Shown here: piece by piece, positions 15,745 to 27,002 of the stretch
Layout of the letters: each line of letters opens with the position of its first letter
Position numbering within the stretch: the first letter of the stretch is position 1
Source of the DNA: Bacillus sp. AFS006103
GTDB taxonomy: Bacteria; Bacillota; Bacilli; Bacillales; Cytobacillaceae
NCBI GenBank assembly: GCA_002559145.1
Contig: NTXX01000008.1
Coordinates: 161,037 to 225,036 of the forward strand
Direction: 5' to 3'
Length of the DNA: 64,000 nucleotides
The notes under the pieces: generated by a model
Seen by the model: the letters and a program-made list of their open reading frames with translations, nothing else
Told to the model about the DNA's origin: nothing
The model's database searches: none
Translations under genes and position numbers: made by a program

Positions 15745-17468
15745 GCGATTTCCTCCTCTGACAGCTGTGACATGACAATTTCACGGTAAACCGCACTCGA
15801 TTCCATCAATTCCTTGTGTTTGCCAATTCCGGTAATTTCGCCGTTATCTAGGACAATAATCTGATCGGCATCCATAATTGTGGTTACTCGTTGAGCTACG
15901 ATTAATACAGTGGAATTACCAGTTTCTGCTTTTAAGGCTGAGCGAAGTTTGGCATCTGTTTTAAAGTCTAATGCGGAAAAGCTGTCATCGAATATATAGA
16001 TTTCTGGCTTTCGAACGAGGGCTCTCGCAATCGATAATCGTTGTTTCTGCCCGCCGGAAACATTTGTTCCCCCTTGGGCGATTACCGCATCAAACCCTTC
16101 TGGCATATTGGCAATAAATTCTTTCGCCTGAGCAACTTCTGCCGCATATTCCACCTCTTCTGTCGTTGCTGTTTCTTTCCCATAACGAATATTTTCAGCA
16201 ATAGTCCCGGTAAAAAGCACGGATTGCTGGGGGACAAATCCAATTTTTTTCCTAAGATGTTCTTGGGCCATTTCCCTAACATCAATCCCATCGACAAGGA
16301 CTTTTCCACTGTCGACATCATAAAAGCGCGGAATCAAGTTAATCAATGTTGACTTTCCTGAGCCTGTTCCACCAATAATCGCTGTCACTTCACCCGGCCT
16401 CATTGAAAAAGAAATATTAGAAATAGCAGGCATTTCCGCTCCAGGATAGCTGAAAGTTACATCCTGGAATTCTACATGCCCTATTACGCCATCTCGTGAT
16501 AACGGCATGGATGAATCCTTAATATCTGCTACGGTTTCAAGAACTTCATTGATTCGGACAGCAGATACGGATGCCCTTGGAATCATCACAAACATCATCG
16601 ACAGCATAATGAACGAGAACATAATTTGCATCGCATATTGAATAAACGCCATCATATCACCGACCTGCATATGACCATTGCTAATCCGCAGTCCGCCAAA
16701 CCAGACAATCGCTACTGTCGAGAGGTTTAACACAATCATCATAATCGGCATCATGGCCGCCATGATTTTATTAACCTTAATCGCTGTTTGTGTTAAATCC
16801 CAGTTCGCTTCATCAAAATGCTTCTTCTCATGGTCGACTCGATTAAAAGAACGAATGACACGAATCCCTGTTAAGTTTTCACGTAAAACACGATTGAGAT
16901 TATCTAATTTAACTTGCATCTCTTTAAAAAGCGGGATTCCTTTTCTAGCAATAACCACGATTGCCAGCACAAGGATCGGCAAAGCGACCGCAAGAACTAA
17001 AGTTAGCTTGGCATCCTTGGAATAGGCCATAATGATCCCACCAATACACATCATCGGCGCCATCGCCATCATACGTAACATCATCACTAATACCTGCTGG
17101 ATTTGGGTAATATCGTTAGTTGTTCTGGTAATTAATGAGGCAGTTCCGAGTTTATCAAACTCATGTAACGAAAAATTCCCAACGTGTGCGAAAATTTTGC
17201 TCCGCAATAACCTTCCAAAACCTGAAGCTGCTTTTGCTGAGTAAAAACTCGCAGCAATCGAACAAATCATGCCTCCTGCTGCAACAAGCAGCATGAAACC
17301 GCCGATTCTCCATATGTAATTTGTATCGCCAGTCACTACACCTTTGTCAACGATATCGGCCATTAAGGTTGGCAAGTAAAGCTCTGACAAGGACTGTAAG
17401 AGCACGAGGCCTAAAACCAGATAAATGGCTAATTGAAATGGTTTTAGAAATTTGGTTAATTTAATCAA
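15741..17468 (-). CDS. ABC exporter subunit (type IV, fused TMD-NBD), first gene
   Basis: 575 residues from a TTG preceded by GGAGTTGAAGGA. Six membrane helices are followed by a nucleotide-binding domain with Walker A GGTGSGKST, signature VSGGQKQR and Walker B IYIFDDSFSALD. In this domain the usual Glu after Walker B is Asp (FDDSFS), the hallmark of the degenerate site in heterodimeric exporters. The switch His is also replaced (VAQRVTT). The partner gene supplies the intact Glu and His. Together they form one membrane pump; the substrate is unknown. Confidence 0.92.
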   Translation of the reverse strand: MIKLTKFLKPFQLAIYLVLGLVLLQSLSELYLPTLMADIVDKGVVTGDTNYIWRIGGFMLLVAAGGMICSIAASFYSAKAASGFGRLLRSKIFAHVGNFSLHEFDKLGTASLITRTTNDITQIQQVLVMMLRMMAMAPMMCIGGIIMAYSKDAKLTLVLAVALPILVLAIVVIARKGIPLFKEMQVKLDNLNRVLRENLTGIRVIRSFNRVDHEKKHFDEANWDLTQTAIKVNKIMAAMMPIMMIVLNLSTVAIVWFGGLRISNGHMQVGDMMAFIQYAMQIMFSFIMLSMMFVMIPRASVSAVRINEVLETVADIKDSSMPLSRDGVIGHVEFQDVTFSYPGAEMPAISNISFSMRPGEVTAIIGGTGSGKSTLINLIPRFYDVDSGKVLVDGIDVREMAQEHLRKKIGFVPQQSVLFTGTIAENIRYGKETATTEEVEYAAEVAQAKEFIANMPEGFDAVIAQGGTNVSGGQKQRLSIARALVRKPEIYIFDDSFSALDFKTDAKLRSALKAETGNSTVLIVAQRVTTIMDADQIIVLDNGEITGIGKHKELMESSAVYREIVMSQLSEEEIA

Positions 17469-17636
17469 AATCCTTCAACTCCGTTTTTAATAGTAATTAA
17501 GAGTAATTTTATCCTAGTTTTATGAACTGAATATGAACAAAATAATTTATTAAATTTTTATCGAAGTCATGTGGATTGCTAAGCAATCATAAGTATATTC
17601 CGGACAGATTATCTCGTCAATTATTATCAAAATAAA

Positions 17637-17658
17637 AAACACAGGAAGTCCTGTGTTA
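17637..17658 (-). terminator. Terminator of exported-protein gene
   Basis: AACACAGG and CCTGTGTT with a 4-nt loop; on the minus strand TTTTTTATTTT follows. Confidence 0.8.
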
Positions 17659-17664
17659 AAAAAG

Positions 17665-18423
17665 TTATCTATTTAATTCTTTATTTACAATTGTACTTTT
17701 TAGTTTCCAATGACCTCTATCAAACGTCCAAGTAGATTTAACCGATGCAATGACGTCTGCGTTTGCGATTCCAGTAACCCTTTGTTCCCCCTGTAACTCC
17801 ACTTTATTGCCCTTTAATGCGATTGGTTGGAGTTGGTTAAATGGGTTTACGGTCAGTTCAGTAGGCTCATTTAGTTTTCCATTATAATAAAGTCCGAGCC
17901 TTTTATAATATATTTTTCGGTCCTTTAAATTAAACCGATAGGATTTTCCCGTTGTGGCAAGTTTGATTTCTGCTTTATATCCTTTTAAAAAATGGCTTTC
18001 CATTTCAAGCGGTTCCGGCAATGGGATATTGGTTTGAACAAAATCTTTTAAAGAATAGGCGTAGTTTTGGACAATTCCCTCACTTTCCCCTGTCAACACA
18101 CTTGCAAATAAATCCTGTAAGCCATCACCGTTTAGGTCCACTAACTGAAATGAAGCTCTAGCACCACTTTCCAAAGGGAAGGAATATTTCTTACCATTCG
18201 AGGCGTTAATTTCAAAATAAATTTTCTCCAAAAATGTATCTTCTTTCTGATAAGGAACCCCCTTTAAAAGGATCTCCTCCACTTTACCATCACTTGTGAT
18301 GTCTGCTTCCTCATTTGAAATAGTGACTATTTTTGTCGTTCCTTCGATGGCATAAACCCCGGTAATCGCAGTAAGTGACATGAGAAAAAACGAAGCAATA
18401 ACTAGAAGCATCTCTTTTTTCAT
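17665..18423 (-). CDS. Exported protein with FG-GAP/VCBS-like repeat, unknown function
   Basis: 252 residues with a signal peptide (about 1-25, cleaved near VYA-IE). The mature part includes LVDLNGDGLQDLF (about 113-125), the Asp-rich calcium-binding loop typical of VCBS/FG-GAP repeats. The remainder is beta-rich and unrecognised. Related Bacillaceae proteins are annotated only as exported VCBS-repeat proteins. It lies just downstream of parC on the same strand, but a strong terminator separates them, so it probably has its own promoter. Confidence 0.75.
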   Translation of the reverse strand: MKKEMLLVIASFFLMSLTAITGVYAIEGTTKIVTISNEEADITSDGKVEEILLKGVPYQKEDTFLEKIYFEINASNGKKYSFPLESGARASFQLVDLNGDGLQDLFASVLTGESEGIVQNYAYSLKDFVQTNIPLPEPLEMESHFLKGYKAEIKLATTGKSYRFNLKDRKIYYKRLGLYYNGKLNEPTELTVNPFNQLQPIALKGNKVELQGEQRVTGIANADVIASVKSTWTFDRGHWKLKSTIVNKELNR

Positions 18424-18481
18424 TCATGAACCCTCCCAACTCTTGTTTTTAGTTAGTATGTCCAGTTTTGGAAGAATGATG

Positions 18482-18514
18482 AAAAAGGACCCTCTAGATT
18501 TCTAGAGAGTCCTA
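18482..18514 (-). terminator. Terminator of parE-parC
   Basis: AGGACTCTCTAGA and TCTAGAGGGTCCT (minus sense), loop AA, then a T5 run, immediately after the parC stop. Confidence 0.85.
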
Positions 18515-18521
18515 CAAAAAT

Positions 18522-20960
18522 TTATAGACCTGGTTTTTCTGATGATGGAACTTTCCAAGCAGTGGTTACTTTTCCTTTGTCATCCTCATCAAGAATAAAT
18601 GACCCGTTCGAGTAACGGTCACTGAAGTGAATATCACCTGTATTCAATGTTTCAATATGACCTTTTTCCGTCTGGAGATAAATAACATCCTGTTCATTTA
18701 CGATGACAAATCCAGTGATTCGGTGTGGATTGGACTTAAGCTCTCTTAAAATGACAACTCCGCGCTTGGCTCGTGTTGCTTTTTCAAACTCTTTCAGTTT
18801 CATCCGCTTCACAGCTCCGCGCTGCGTCGAAATAACAATGGTTTCGTTACTGTCTGAATGAATAATTCTACCACCAATGACAAAATCGTCATCTTTTAGA
18901 TTAATCCCTTTAACACCGGCAGCACGCGCACCGACAATACTGATTTCTTCTTCATGAAACCATAAAGAGTAACCTAAGTGGGTGATTAAGAATAATTCCT
19001 TCGTTCCGTCTGTTAGATGAACATCCGTAACTTGATCATCATCCTTCAAGTTAATGCCAACAAGCGGTTTGGAATAACGTTGTGCTTTATAGTGTTTCAG
19101 CTCTGTTTTCTTGACCATGCCGTTTTTAGTGACAAAGACTAGAAATAAATTTGCCTCAAAGTCCTTCACCGGAATGGCTTGGATAATCTCTTCATCACGC
19201 TCAATTGGAATAATATTCGCGACATGCTGTCCAAGGTCTTTCCAGCGGATATCCGGCAGCTCGTGGACTGGGCAGAATAAGTAATTTCCTTTATTCGTGA
19301 ACAGGAGCAAAACATCTTTTGTATTCATTTCAAGCTGTGCGAACAAACGGTCTGAATCCTTCATGGCAAGGTCCTGACCACTGGAGGCCGCAAAAGAACG
19401 CGGGCTTGTTCGCTTCACATAACCCTCTTTTGTAACCGTAACAATTACGTCTTCACTTGGGACGGTGACTTCGAGATTGATTTTTAATTCTTCGATTTCC
19501 GCTTCGATCTTAGAACGACGCTCATCTGCAAACCGTTTTTTGACATCTTTTAATTCTTTTTTAATCACAGAGAATAACGTTTTATCGCTTGCTAAAATAC
19601 TAGTAAGCTCATCAATCCTTTTTGCTAATTCTTCAGCTTCCTGTCTCAGTGCAGTGATATCGGTATTCGTTAAGCGATATAGCTGTAAAGAAACGATTGC
19701 TTCTGACTGAAGCTCGGTAAACGCAAACTTGGCCATTAAATTGTCCTTCGCATCGCGTTTATCCTTGGAAGCACGGATGGTGGCGATTACTTCATCGAGG
19801 ATCGATAAAGCCTTCATTAATCCTTCGACGATATGCTGCCGCTCTTTAGCTTTATTTAGATCAAATTGCGATCTTCTTGTTACAACTTCCTTTTGATGCT
19901 CGATATATGCATCCAACATATCTCTTAGTCCCATTAATTTAGGGCGTTTTTTATAAATGGCAACCATATTAAAATTGTAAGTTATTTGAAGGTCACTATT
20001 TTTGTATAAATAGTTTAAGACACCTTCCGCATCGGCATCTTTCTTTAAATCAATGACAATTCTAAGACCTGTCCGGTCCGTTTCATCACGGATTTCAGAG
20101 ATGCCTTCCACTTTTCGATCGAGACGGAATTCATCCATTTTTTTGACGAGATTGGCCTTATTAATCTCATAAGGAATTTCGGTGATAACAATTTGCTGCT
20201 TACCACCACGTACCTCTTCGATTTCTGCTTTACTGCGGACGATAATTTTTCCTTTACCAGTTTCATAGGCTTTTTTAATCCCAGCTACCCCTTGAATGAT
20301 ACCGCCTGTAGGGAAATCAGGACCTTTGATGATTGTCATTAAATCATCGACTGAACAATCAGGTTGGTCCATTCTCTTGATGACCCCATCAATAATTTCA
20401 CCTAGATGATGCGGCGGGATATCTGTTGCATAGCCCGCTGAAATTCCTGTTGATCCATTGACAAGGAGATTAGGGAACATGGCTGGTAATACTGTTGGCT
20501 CTTTCGAAGTATCATCAAAGTTTGGAATAAATTCCACGGTATTTTTTTCGATATCACGCATTAATTCTGCAGCAATCGCTGAAAGCCTTGCTTCGGTATA
20601 ACGCATGGCTGCTGGCGGATCGCCATCGACGCTGCCGTTGTTTCCATGCATTTGGACGAGAACATTTCTTACTTTCCAATCCTGACTCATCCGTACCATT
20701 GCCTCATACACAGATGAATCACCGTGTGGGTGGTAGTTACCAATCACGTTACCGACCGTTTTAGCTGATTTCCGAAAACCCTTATCATGCGTATTTCCTT
20801 CAAAATGCATCGCATAAAGAATTCTCCGCTGCACTGGTTTTAAGCCGTCACGTGCATCGGGAAGGGCTCGTTCTTGAATAATATACTTACTATATCGACC
20901 AAAACGGTCACCAATTACATCTTCTAGAGGCAAGTCACGGAATTTTTCATTTGTACTCAT
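18522..20960 (-). CDS. parC: DNA topoisomerase IV subunit A
   Basis: 812 residues. It is the breakage-reunion subunit that decatenates daughter chromosomes. The active Tyr121 lies in [10 protein letters not shown]. The quinolone-resistance region [14 protein letters not shown] keeps Ser82 and Glu86 (equivalent to S. aureus Ser80/Glu84), so no classical resistance change is present. The C-terminal half has beta-pinwheel repeats such as [17 protein letters not shown]. The ATG overlaps the parE stop by 4 bp, giving a tightly coupled operon, as in B. subtilis. Confidence 0.98.
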   Translation of the reverse strand: MSTNEKFRDLPLEDVIGDRFGRYSKYIIQERALPDARDGLKPVQRRILYAMHFEGNTHDKGFRKSAKTVGNVIGNYHPHGDSSVYEAMVRMSQDWKVRNVLVQMHGNNGSVDGDPPAAMRYTEARLSAIAAELMRDIEKNTVEFIPNFDDTSKEPTVLPAMFPNLLVNGSTGISAGYATDIPPHHLGEIIDGVIKRMDQPDCSVDDLMTIIKGPDFPTGGIIQGVAGIKKAYETGKGKIIVRSKAEIEEVRGGKQQIVITEIPYEINKANLVKKMDEFRLDRKVEGISEIRDETDRTGLRIVIDLKKDADAEGVLNYLYKNSDLQITYNFNMVAIYKKRPKLMGLRDMLDAYIEHQKEVVTRRSQFDLNKAKERQHIVEGLMKALSILDEVIATIRASKDKRDAKDNLMAKFAFTELQSEAIVSLQLYRLTNTDITALRQEAEELAKRIDELTSILASDKTLFSVIKKELKDVKKRFADERRSKIEAEIEELKINLEVTVPSEDVIVTVTKEGYVKRTSPRSFAASSGQDLAMKDSDRLFAQLEMNTKDVLLLFTNKGNYLFCPVHELPDIRWKDLGQHVANIIPIERDEEIIQAIPVKDFEANLFLVFVTKNGMVKKTELKHYKAQRYSKPLVGINLKDDDQVTDVHLTDGTKELFLITHLGYSLWFHEEEISIVGARAAGVKGINLKDDDFVIGGRIIHSDSNETIVISTQRGAVKRMKLKEFEKATRAKRGVVILRELKSNPHRITGFVIVNEQDVIYLQTEKGHIETLNTGDIHFSDRYSNGSFILDEDDKGKVTTAWKVPSSEKPGL

Positions 20961-22936
20961 CCTTCAGAATCCTCCTCAGAGACCGTAATATTTTCATTTT
21001 CTAATATGGTGTCATCCTCTTCTAAACCAAAGGCCACATTGCTTTCAATCCATTTTCGACGCGGTTCCACTTTATCACCCATCAGCGTGGTCACCCTGCG
21101 TTCCGCTCTTGCGGCATCATCTATTTTCACACGAATCAACGTCCGTGTTTCCGGGTCCATCGTTGTATCCCATAGTTGGTCGGCGTTCATTTCTCCAAGT
21201 CCTTTATAGCGTTGAAGAATATAGCCTCTGCCAACTTTTTTAATTGCATCTTGGAGGTCATCATCACTCCAAGCATATTCAATGATTTCTTTTTTGCCTG
21301 TCCCTTTACTCACCTTATATAACGGTGGAAGGGCAATAAACACTTTGCCCGCTTCGAGCAAGGGCTTCATATAACGATAAAAGAAAGTAAGCAGTAACAC
21401 TTGAATATGTGCGCCATCTGTATCGGCATCGGTCATTATGACAATTTTATCGTAATTGATATCTTCTACACTAAAATCGGTTCCTACTCCACCGCCAATG
21501 GCATGAATAATCGTATTGATTTCTTCATTCTTAAAAATGTCAGCGAGCTTGGCTTTTTCGGTATTAATTACTTTACCCCTCAGTGGAAGAACAGCTTGGA
21601 AGCGTCGGTCACGCCCTTGTTTTGCCGAACCACCTGCGGAATCACCCTCGACCAGGTAAAGTTCATTTTTTTGCGGATTACGAGATTGGGCTGGTGTTAG
21701 TTTACCAGATAAAACCGCATCTGAACGCTTGCGTTTTTTTCCGCTCCTCGCGTCTTCACGCGCTTTTCTTGCAGCCTCTCTTGCTTGATAGGCTTTTATT
21801 GATTTCTTGATCAGAAGGGAGCTAATATCAGGGTTCTCTTCTAGAAAATAGGAGAGATGTTCAGAAACAACCGCATCGACAGCGGACCTAGCTTCACTTG
21901 TTCCTAATTTACCCTTCGTTTGTCCTTCGAACTGGAGCAGTTCTTCCGGGATTCGAACGGAGATGATTGCTGACAAACCTTCGCGGATATCTGCACCATC
22001 AAGGTTTTTATCTTTGTCTTTTAAGAAAGAAACCTTTCGTGCATAATCGTTAAATACTCTTGTCATGGCTGTTTTAGCCCCGGCTTCATGCGTACCGCCG
22101 TCTCTTGTGCGGACATTATTAACGAACGAGAGGACATTTTCTGAATAGCCATCATTAAATTGAAACGCAAAATCAACTTCAATCCCATGATTAGCACCCT
22201 CGAGACTAATAACTGGGTGTAGAACATCCTTTTCTTCGTTTAAATAGGAAACAAACGCTTCAATTCCATTTTCATAATGAAAAACTTCGTGGAAATCATT
22301 CCGTCCATCGATAATTTCTATTTTTAATCCTTTAAGTAAGAATGCGGACTCTCTTAACCTCTCACATAAAGTCTCAAAGTTATAAGTGGTCGTCGAAAAA
22401 ATGGTCGGATCCGGCTTAAAATGAATAGTTGTTCCTGTTTGATTGGTTTTGCCGATTTTTTCAAGGGTTGTTACCGGCTTGCCGCCATTTTCAAAGCGCT
22501 GTTCATATACGAAACCGTCTCTTTTAATTGTGACGGTTAACCATTCAGATAACGCATTAACTACTGATGCACCAACACCGTGCAAACCGCCGCTTGTTTT
22601 ATAACCGCCTTGACCAAACTTACCGCCTGCATGAAGAACAGTTAAGATAACCTCTGGTGTTGGTTTCCCCATTTTGTGCATTCCCGTAGGCATACCACGT
22701 CCTCGGTCATTTACACTTATTGAATTATCTTTGTGTATTTTTACAATGATTTGATCACCAAATCCACCAAGCGCTTCATCGACAGAATTGTCAACAATCT
22801 CGTAAACAAGATGATGGAGTCCTCGTGCATCGGTGCTGCCAATGTACATTCCCGGGCGTTTTCTAACGGCCTCAAGACCTTCTAGTACCTGTATGGCATC
22901 ATCATTATAATCAAAAACTTGCTGATTCCTTGCCAC
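20957..22936 (-). CDS. parE: DNA topoisomerase IV subunit B
   Basis: 659 residues. It is the ATPase subunit of topoisomerase IV. The GHKL ATPase domain shows [18 protein letters not shown] and [15 protein letters not shown]. The Toprim domain shows [11 protein letters not shown] and [10 protein letters not shown] (metal-binding acidic residues). The C-terminal tail YKGLGEMN is intact. First gene of parE-parC. It lies divergent to nothing nearby: yneT is upstream on the same strand, separated by about 290 bp that hold a terminator and presumably the par promoter. Confidence 0.98.
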   Translation of the reverse strand: MARNQQVFDYNDDAIQVLEGLEAVRKRPGMYIGSTDARGLHHLVYEIVDNSVDEALGGFGDQIIVKIHKDNSISVNDRGRGMPTGMHKMGKPTPEVILTVLHAGGKFGQGGYKTSGGLHGVGASVVNALSEWLTVTIKRDGFVYEQRFENGGKPVTTLEKIGKTNQTGTTIHFKPDPTIFSTTTYNFETLCERLRESAFLLKGLKIEIIDGRNDFHEVFHYENGIEAFVSYLNEEKDVLHPVISLEGANHGIEVDFAFQFNDGYSENVLSFVNNVRTRDGGTHEAGAKTAMTRVFNDYARKVSFLKDKDKNLDGADIREGLSAIISVRIPEELLQFEGQTKGKLGTSEARSAVDAVVSEHLSYFLEENPDISSLLIKKSIKAYQAREAARKAREDARSGKKRKRSDAVLSGKLTPAQSRNPQKNELYLVEGDSAGGSAKQGRDRRFQAVLPLRGKVINTEKAKLADIFKNEEINTIIHAIGGGVGTDFSVEDINYDKIVIMTDADTDGAHIQVLLLTFFYRYMKPLLEAGKVFIALPPLYKVSKGTGKKEIIEYAWSDDDLQDAIKKVGRGYILQRYKGLGEMNADQLWDTTMDPETRTLIRVKIDDAARAERRVTTLMGDKVEPRRKWIESNVAFGLEEDDTILENENITVSEEDSEG

Positions 22937-23187
22937 TAAAATACCCCTTTCATTCCCTACAAAAAGAAGTATCCTTCTAATTGCTTCATGAACTAATTGA
23001 TTAGACGTTCATTTAATTATCTTTTTAATTATAAAATAGAACCAATGTTTGCCGCTTCTTATTTTATCATATAACTCGCGGCGTCTATGCTTAATTGTAG
23101 CGATTTATTTTATTTTGGCAAATAGGTATTTTTAAACAACATAATTTTGTAATAATATTAGCAGGCGTCATTGGGAGAAATAAAAGA

Positions 23188-23217
23188 AAAAAACTGCTAA
23201 TCTTTAGCAGTTTTTTG
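23188..23217 (-). terminator. Terminator of yneT
   Basis: AAAACTGCTAA and TTAGCAGTTTT with loop AGA (minus sense), followed by T runs. Confidence 0.8.
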
Positions 23218-23225
23218 GTAAAAAA

Positions 23226-23651
23226 TTATACCCTTGTTAACGCATGTTCAACTTTAATACAGCGATTCATAATGACAGTATAGCCCTTATTTTTTAAAAA
23301 CTCATAGGCTTCTTCATTTTCAAGACCAAGCTGGGCCCAATATACATCTGCATCGATTAAATCAAATTCTTTCGCAACATCGAACAGTTGTTCTGACCTA
23401 CGAAAAACGTTAACGATGTCCACATGACCTTCAATATCCTTCAGTGAAGCAACGGCTTTTACACCAAGCACCTGATCAATTGTTGGATTCACTGGGATAA
23501 TATCATAACCAGCTTTTTGCATAGCAGCGGAAACTTGATAGGATGTTCGTTCAGGATTATCACTCAACCCAACAACAGCGATTCTTTTTGCCTTTTTTAA
23601 AATTGTTCCAATTTCATTGCGACTTGGATTTTCAATCGTCAAAAGTCTCAC
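23226..23651 (-). CDS. yneT: CoA-binding protein YneT/YccU-like
   Basis: 141 residues. It is a Rossmann-fold CoA-binding domain protein with KRIAVVGLSDNPERTSY (about 22-38), IIPVNP and MNRCIKVEH, typical of the CoA_binding_2 family. It lies between plsY and parEC as in B. subtilis, where the order is plsY-yneT-parE-parC. The annotated GTG is very close to GGGAG; the TTG three codons later (23642) is spaced better and may be the real start. The function is unknown. Confidence 0.85.
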   Translation of the reverse strand: MRLLTIENPSRNEIGTILKKAKRIAVVGLSDNPERTSYQVSAAMQKAGYDIIPVNPTIDQVLGVKAVASLKDIEGHVDIVNVFRRSEQLFDVAKEFDLIDADVYWAQLGLENEEAYEFLKNKGYTVIMNRCIKVEHALTRV

Positions 23652-23747
23652 TCCCTTTCCCTCTTTATTTTACCTATATTTTCAAAAAAAACATAATAAA
23701 AGGTTTTCAAATAGAAAAAGCCCCCTGGTAAAAGGGGCAAATTAGTA

Positions 23748-24701
23748 TTAACTTGAAACGGAAATAAGTTCTGGTTTAACCGTGGCTGCTGCCTTCGGGA
23801 CGATGAGGCAAAATCGGGCTCCATCTCCGGTATTTTCTGCCTGGACACTTCCGTCCATATTTTCCAATATCCTCTTTGCCAGATAAAGTCCTAAACCAGT
23901 GCCGTGTTGCCTCGTCGTAAAATAAGGATCGAAAATTTTCTCAAGTAATTCTAGTTCGATTCCGCCGGCATTATCGATAAATTCTGCTGTGATTTCTCTG
24001 TCCGTTTCACCTATGGTGATGAATATTTTTCGATTTTTTGTATCGTTTTGAACAAAAGCATCCCTTGTATTTGTTAATAGATTAAGGACAACTTGGCTAT
24101 ATTCATTGGGAAAACCAATAGCCGTATACTGTCCTCGATATTCAAACTCCACCTGAATGGCGTGTTTTTTTAAACTTGTTGAAAAGATGGATAGGGCATC
24201 TTCAATCGAATCTCCTACATAGAATGGGGTTTTTTCCTTGTTCGGTTTATAAAATCTGCGAAAATCATTAATTGTTTGCGACATTTCCTTAATTTGGAAC
24301 ATACCTTCTTTTGTAAACTGGTCCATATATTGATCGTCAATTTCCCCAAACGCTAGTGCTTCTCTTACGTCCTGGATTAATAGTGATAAGCTATTTAACG
24401 GCTGACGCCATTGATGACCCATACTAGCAATCAATTCTCCCATCGCAGCAAGTCTTGATTGCTGGATAAGGACATAATCCTTCGCACGATTTTTGGCTAC
24501 TTCTTCTTGAATTCTAATTTCTAAATCTTGTTTCAAAATTTTCGCAGCTTCATATTTTTTTGCCAAATCCCGGTATCTGTTTTCACTTTCTTCCAACTTT
24601 TTCACTAGCTCACGGCTAGTATGAGTAGATTGGAAAATAACATAAATGAATAATCCAATTACCAAGAATATAAAAATATACCACAAAAGCACTCTGACCA
24701 C
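23748..24701 (-). CDS. Membrane sensor histidine kinase
   Basis: 317 residues. One N-terminal transmembrane helix (about 4-23), a coiled coil (30-80), and the HisKA phosphoacceptor His96 in ASMGHQWRQPLNSL. The HATPase domain has NLLTNTRDAF (N box), DNAGGI (G1) and GTGLGLYLAKRI (G2). The H box, HQWRQPLN, belongs to a subgroup often found beside REC/PAS/GGDEF proteins. The upstream gene encodes such a REC-GGDEF protein, with a 4-bp gap, and is its likely partner. A GTG three codons later (24692) fits the ribosome site slightly better. Confidence 0.9.
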   Translation of the reverse strand: MVRVLLWYIFIFLVIGLFIYVIFQSTHTSRELVKKLEESENRYRDLAKKYEAAKILKQDLEIRIQEEVAKNRAKDYVLIQQSRLAAMGELIASMGHQWRQPLNSLSLLIQDVREALAFGEIDDQYMDQFTKEGMFQIKEMSQTINDFRRFYKPNKEKTPFYVGDSIEDALSIFSTSLKKHAIQVEFEYRGQYTAIGFPNEYSQVVLNLLTNTRDAFVQNDTKNRKIFITIGETDREITAEFIDNAGGIELELLEKIFDPYFTTRQHGTGLGLYLAKRILENMDGSVQAENTGDGARFCLIVPKAAATVKPELISVSS

Positions 24702-24705
24702 CTTC

Positions 24706-26004
24706 TTAACTTTCCTGACTGTAATTGGTTATACAGTTTCGACCTTTATTTTTAGATTGAGTGAGTGCCTTATCTGCCTCTAATATCAATTCATTTTTCG
24801 CTTTGCCTCGAGTAAACTCAGTAATCCCAAAACTACAAGTAATCTGATCAACATCTTTAAACGGAAAATCTTCGATGATGGCACGGATAGATTCTGCTAA
24901 TTCTATTGCTCCCTTTCCGTCAGTTCCGGGAGTGAGTATAATAAATTCTTCTCCTCCCCAGCGGACAAAAATATCTGATTCTCTAATCCGTTGTTGAACA
25001 ATAGTAGAAATCGTATGGAGGACTTTATCCCCAGCTTGTTGTCCAAACCGTTCATTCACATGTTTAAAAAAGTCAATATCGATCAATATAAGCGAAAAAG
25101 GCTGCCCCAATCGCTCGGAACGTCTTATTTCCATTGCCAAGATATCATCCATTTCTAATCGATTGATACTGTTTGTTAAAGAATCCATCAGGACCAATTG
25201 CCGATTCCTTCTACCCTCATCCTCTAATGATGTGATATCTTTACAGACAATTAGATACTGGTTGGTACCTGAAATAATCTTGGTCTTTAGTAAAAAGATC
25301 GTATCTCTGCTATTCGTATCTTTCCAGTGCACCTTTACAGCACTTTTTCCAGTTCCTATAATTTCCTGATACCATTTCCTCTTGTCCTTAGGGTAAAAAT
25401 AATTCGTGTCTTCAACAAAATAACTAGATAGTAATTTACTCTTATGTAACTGAGTTTGTATCTTACTAATTCCAGTAAAGTTGGCAAAGGCTTGATTGAA
25501 TTCAATTATTTCATCGTTTTCAATGATAAAAATGAGGTTATCCTGAAAATCCAAAATGGCTCTTGATAACTTCTTTTGTTTGGTAAGCTCTTTCTCTAAT
25601 TGCATTTGATAGACTGATTTTTGAATCGCCTGCAAAAGGAAATCTAAATCAATTGGTTTGAAGATAAAATGATTGACTTTATTAGCAATCGATTGAATAA
25701 AGATATCTTGATCATCATAAGAGGTTGTTGCAATGATTTGAACTTGCTCGTTTAAGGCACGGATCTTATTAATGAATTCTAATCTGCTTATTTGATTCAT
25801 TTTGATATCACAAATAATCAAATCAGGTTGGTAACGCTGGTAAAGCTGAAGAGCTTCCACATCATCAATTGCCGCGTGAACATCAACAAAACGACGCTTT
25901 AAAACACGCAAGAGCTTTTCTCGCGAAAACTTTTCCTCTTCAACATATAATATCTTTATGTCTTTATAATGATTATTTAAGTAATACTGGAGATTTGTAG
26001 CCAT
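24706..26004 (-). CDS. REC-PAS-GGDEF diguanylate cyclase
   Basis: 432 residues. Receiver domain (about 15-130): acidic EEE at 22-24, phosphoacceptor Asp66 in ICDIKM, Lys in FKPID. PAS-like domain (about 145-265). GGDEF domain (275-430) with the active motif GGEEF (350-354) and an inhibitory RESD site (341-344) five residues upstream. It should make cyclic di-GMP when phosphorylated by the downstream kinase and be product-inhibited. Note that the receiver starts YVEEEK rather than the usual DD pair. No effector gene is seen nearby. Confidence 0.92.
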   Translation of the reverse strand: MATNLQYYLNNHYKDIKILYVEEEKFSREKLLRVLKRRFVDVHAAIDDVEALQLYQRYQPDLIICDIKMNQISRLEFINKIRALNEQVQIIATTSYDDQDIFIQSIANKVNHFIFKPIDLDFLLQAIQKSVYQMQLEKELTKQKKLSRAILDFQDNLIFIIENDEIIEFNQAFANFTGISKIQTQLHKSKLLSSYFVEDTNYFYPKDKRKWYQEIIGTGKSAVKVHWKDTNSRDTIFLLKTKIISGTNQYLIVCKDITSLEDEGRRNRQLVLMDSLTNSINRLEMDDILAMEIRRSERLGQPFSLILIDIDFFKHVNERFGQQAGDKVLHTISTIVQQRIRESDIFVRWGGEEFIILTPGTDGKGAIELAESIRAIIEDFPFKDVDQITCSFGITEFTRGKAKNELILEADKALTQSKNKGRNCITNYSQES

Positions 26005-26041
26005 TGGTTTTCACCCCAATTGTCATTTAAGATTATTTGAT

Positions 26042-26088
26042 ACATGAAAACCGACCTTTTCACTCGTTTCGTCGGTCGGTTTTCATGT
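26042..26088. repeat. 15-bp perfect inverted repeat between divergent genes
   Basis: ACATGAAAACCGACC and GGTCGGTTTTCATGT flank a 17-nt spacer. It lies in the 5' region of the GGDEF gene on the minus strand. No T tract follows on either strand, so it is not a simple terminator. Confidence 0.6.
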
Positions 26089-26294
26089 GTTATATATGAT
26101 TATATCTAAATTATATTAACTCCATTCACCACTTTCAATCGATAAACAAAGGGTTTGAAAATTCTCCTTATTTTCGTAATAATATTGACTCTAATTGTCC
26201 TTTCTTTGGACAGAAACGGAAAAGCGTGGTGTTTTTTCTATATTACATGGTAAAATAGAAGAACTGGATCTTTATGTAGAAGGAGAATTTATTC

Positions 26295-26894
26295 ATGGTT
26301 CAAATTATTTTAGTCCTAATTCTTGCTTATTTACTTGGCTCGATTCCATCTGGTTTAATTATCGGAAAGGTTTTTTATAAAACAGATATTCGTCAACATG
26401 GGAGTGGAAATTTAGGAGGTACCAATACGTTTCGTACACTTGGTGTCAAAGCAGGTATGGTGGTAACTCTTGCAGATATATTGAAAGGGACGTTAGCAGC
26501 ATCCTTGCCGCTCCTGTTTAATATAGAGATAAATCCGCTCTTAGCAGGTGTTTTTGCGGTTGTTGGTCACACCTATCCAATCTTTGCAGGTTTCCGTGGC
26601 GGAAAAGCAGTTGCCACTTCAGGGGGTGTTTTATTACTTTGTGCTCCACTTCTGTTTTTTACAGTATTAATAGTATTTTTTATTAGTCTTTACATAACCA
26701 AATATGTCTCTTTATCATCTATGATTGCTGGAATAACTGCTTTTCTGTTTGCTTTAATATCAGGTTTTATTCAGGAGTGGGACATCCCATTGTTAATAGT
26801 GGTCTTCCTGCTTGCTTCGTTCGTAATTTACCGGCACCGTGCAAACGTGAAACGAATTATGAATAAAACAGAGCCTAAAATAAAATGGCTTTAA
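26295..26894 (+). CDS. plsY: Acyl-phosphate:glycerol-3-phosphate acyltransferase PlsY
   Basis: 199 residues. It is an integral membrane enzyme that makes 1-acylglycerol 3-phosphate, the first step of phospholipid synthesis. The three PlsY motifs are visible: [22 protein letters not shown] and [18 protein letters not shown]. The ATG follows AAGGAG. The length is normal. Its position beside yneT-parE-parC matches B. subtilis yneS, except that the kinase/GGDEF pair has been inserted between. Confidence 0.97.
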   Translation: MVQIILVLILAYLLGSIPSGLIIGKVFYKTDIRQHGSGNLGGTNTFRTLGVKAGMVVTLADILKGTLAASLPLLFNIEINPLLAGVFAVVGHTYPIFAGFRGGKAVATSGGVLLLCAPLLFFTVLIVFFISLYITKYVSLSSMIAGITAFLFALISGFIQEWDIPLLIVVFLLASFVIYRHRANVKRIMNKTEPKIKWL

Positions 26895-26930
26895 TAAGAA
26901 CTGCGAAGCGCCCTGTTGTTCAGAAGCGTT

Positions 26931-26968
26931 TTGAAAATGGGAACCGATATTCGGTTCCCATTTTCTTA
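26931..26968 (+). terminator. Terminator of plsY
   Basis: GAAAATGGGAACCGA and TCGGTTCCCATTTTC form a perfect 15-bp stem with loop TAT. Confidence 0.8.
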
Positions 26969-27002
26969 CTCAATTAAACGAAATTTGATTGGAGATCAGA
27001 GA

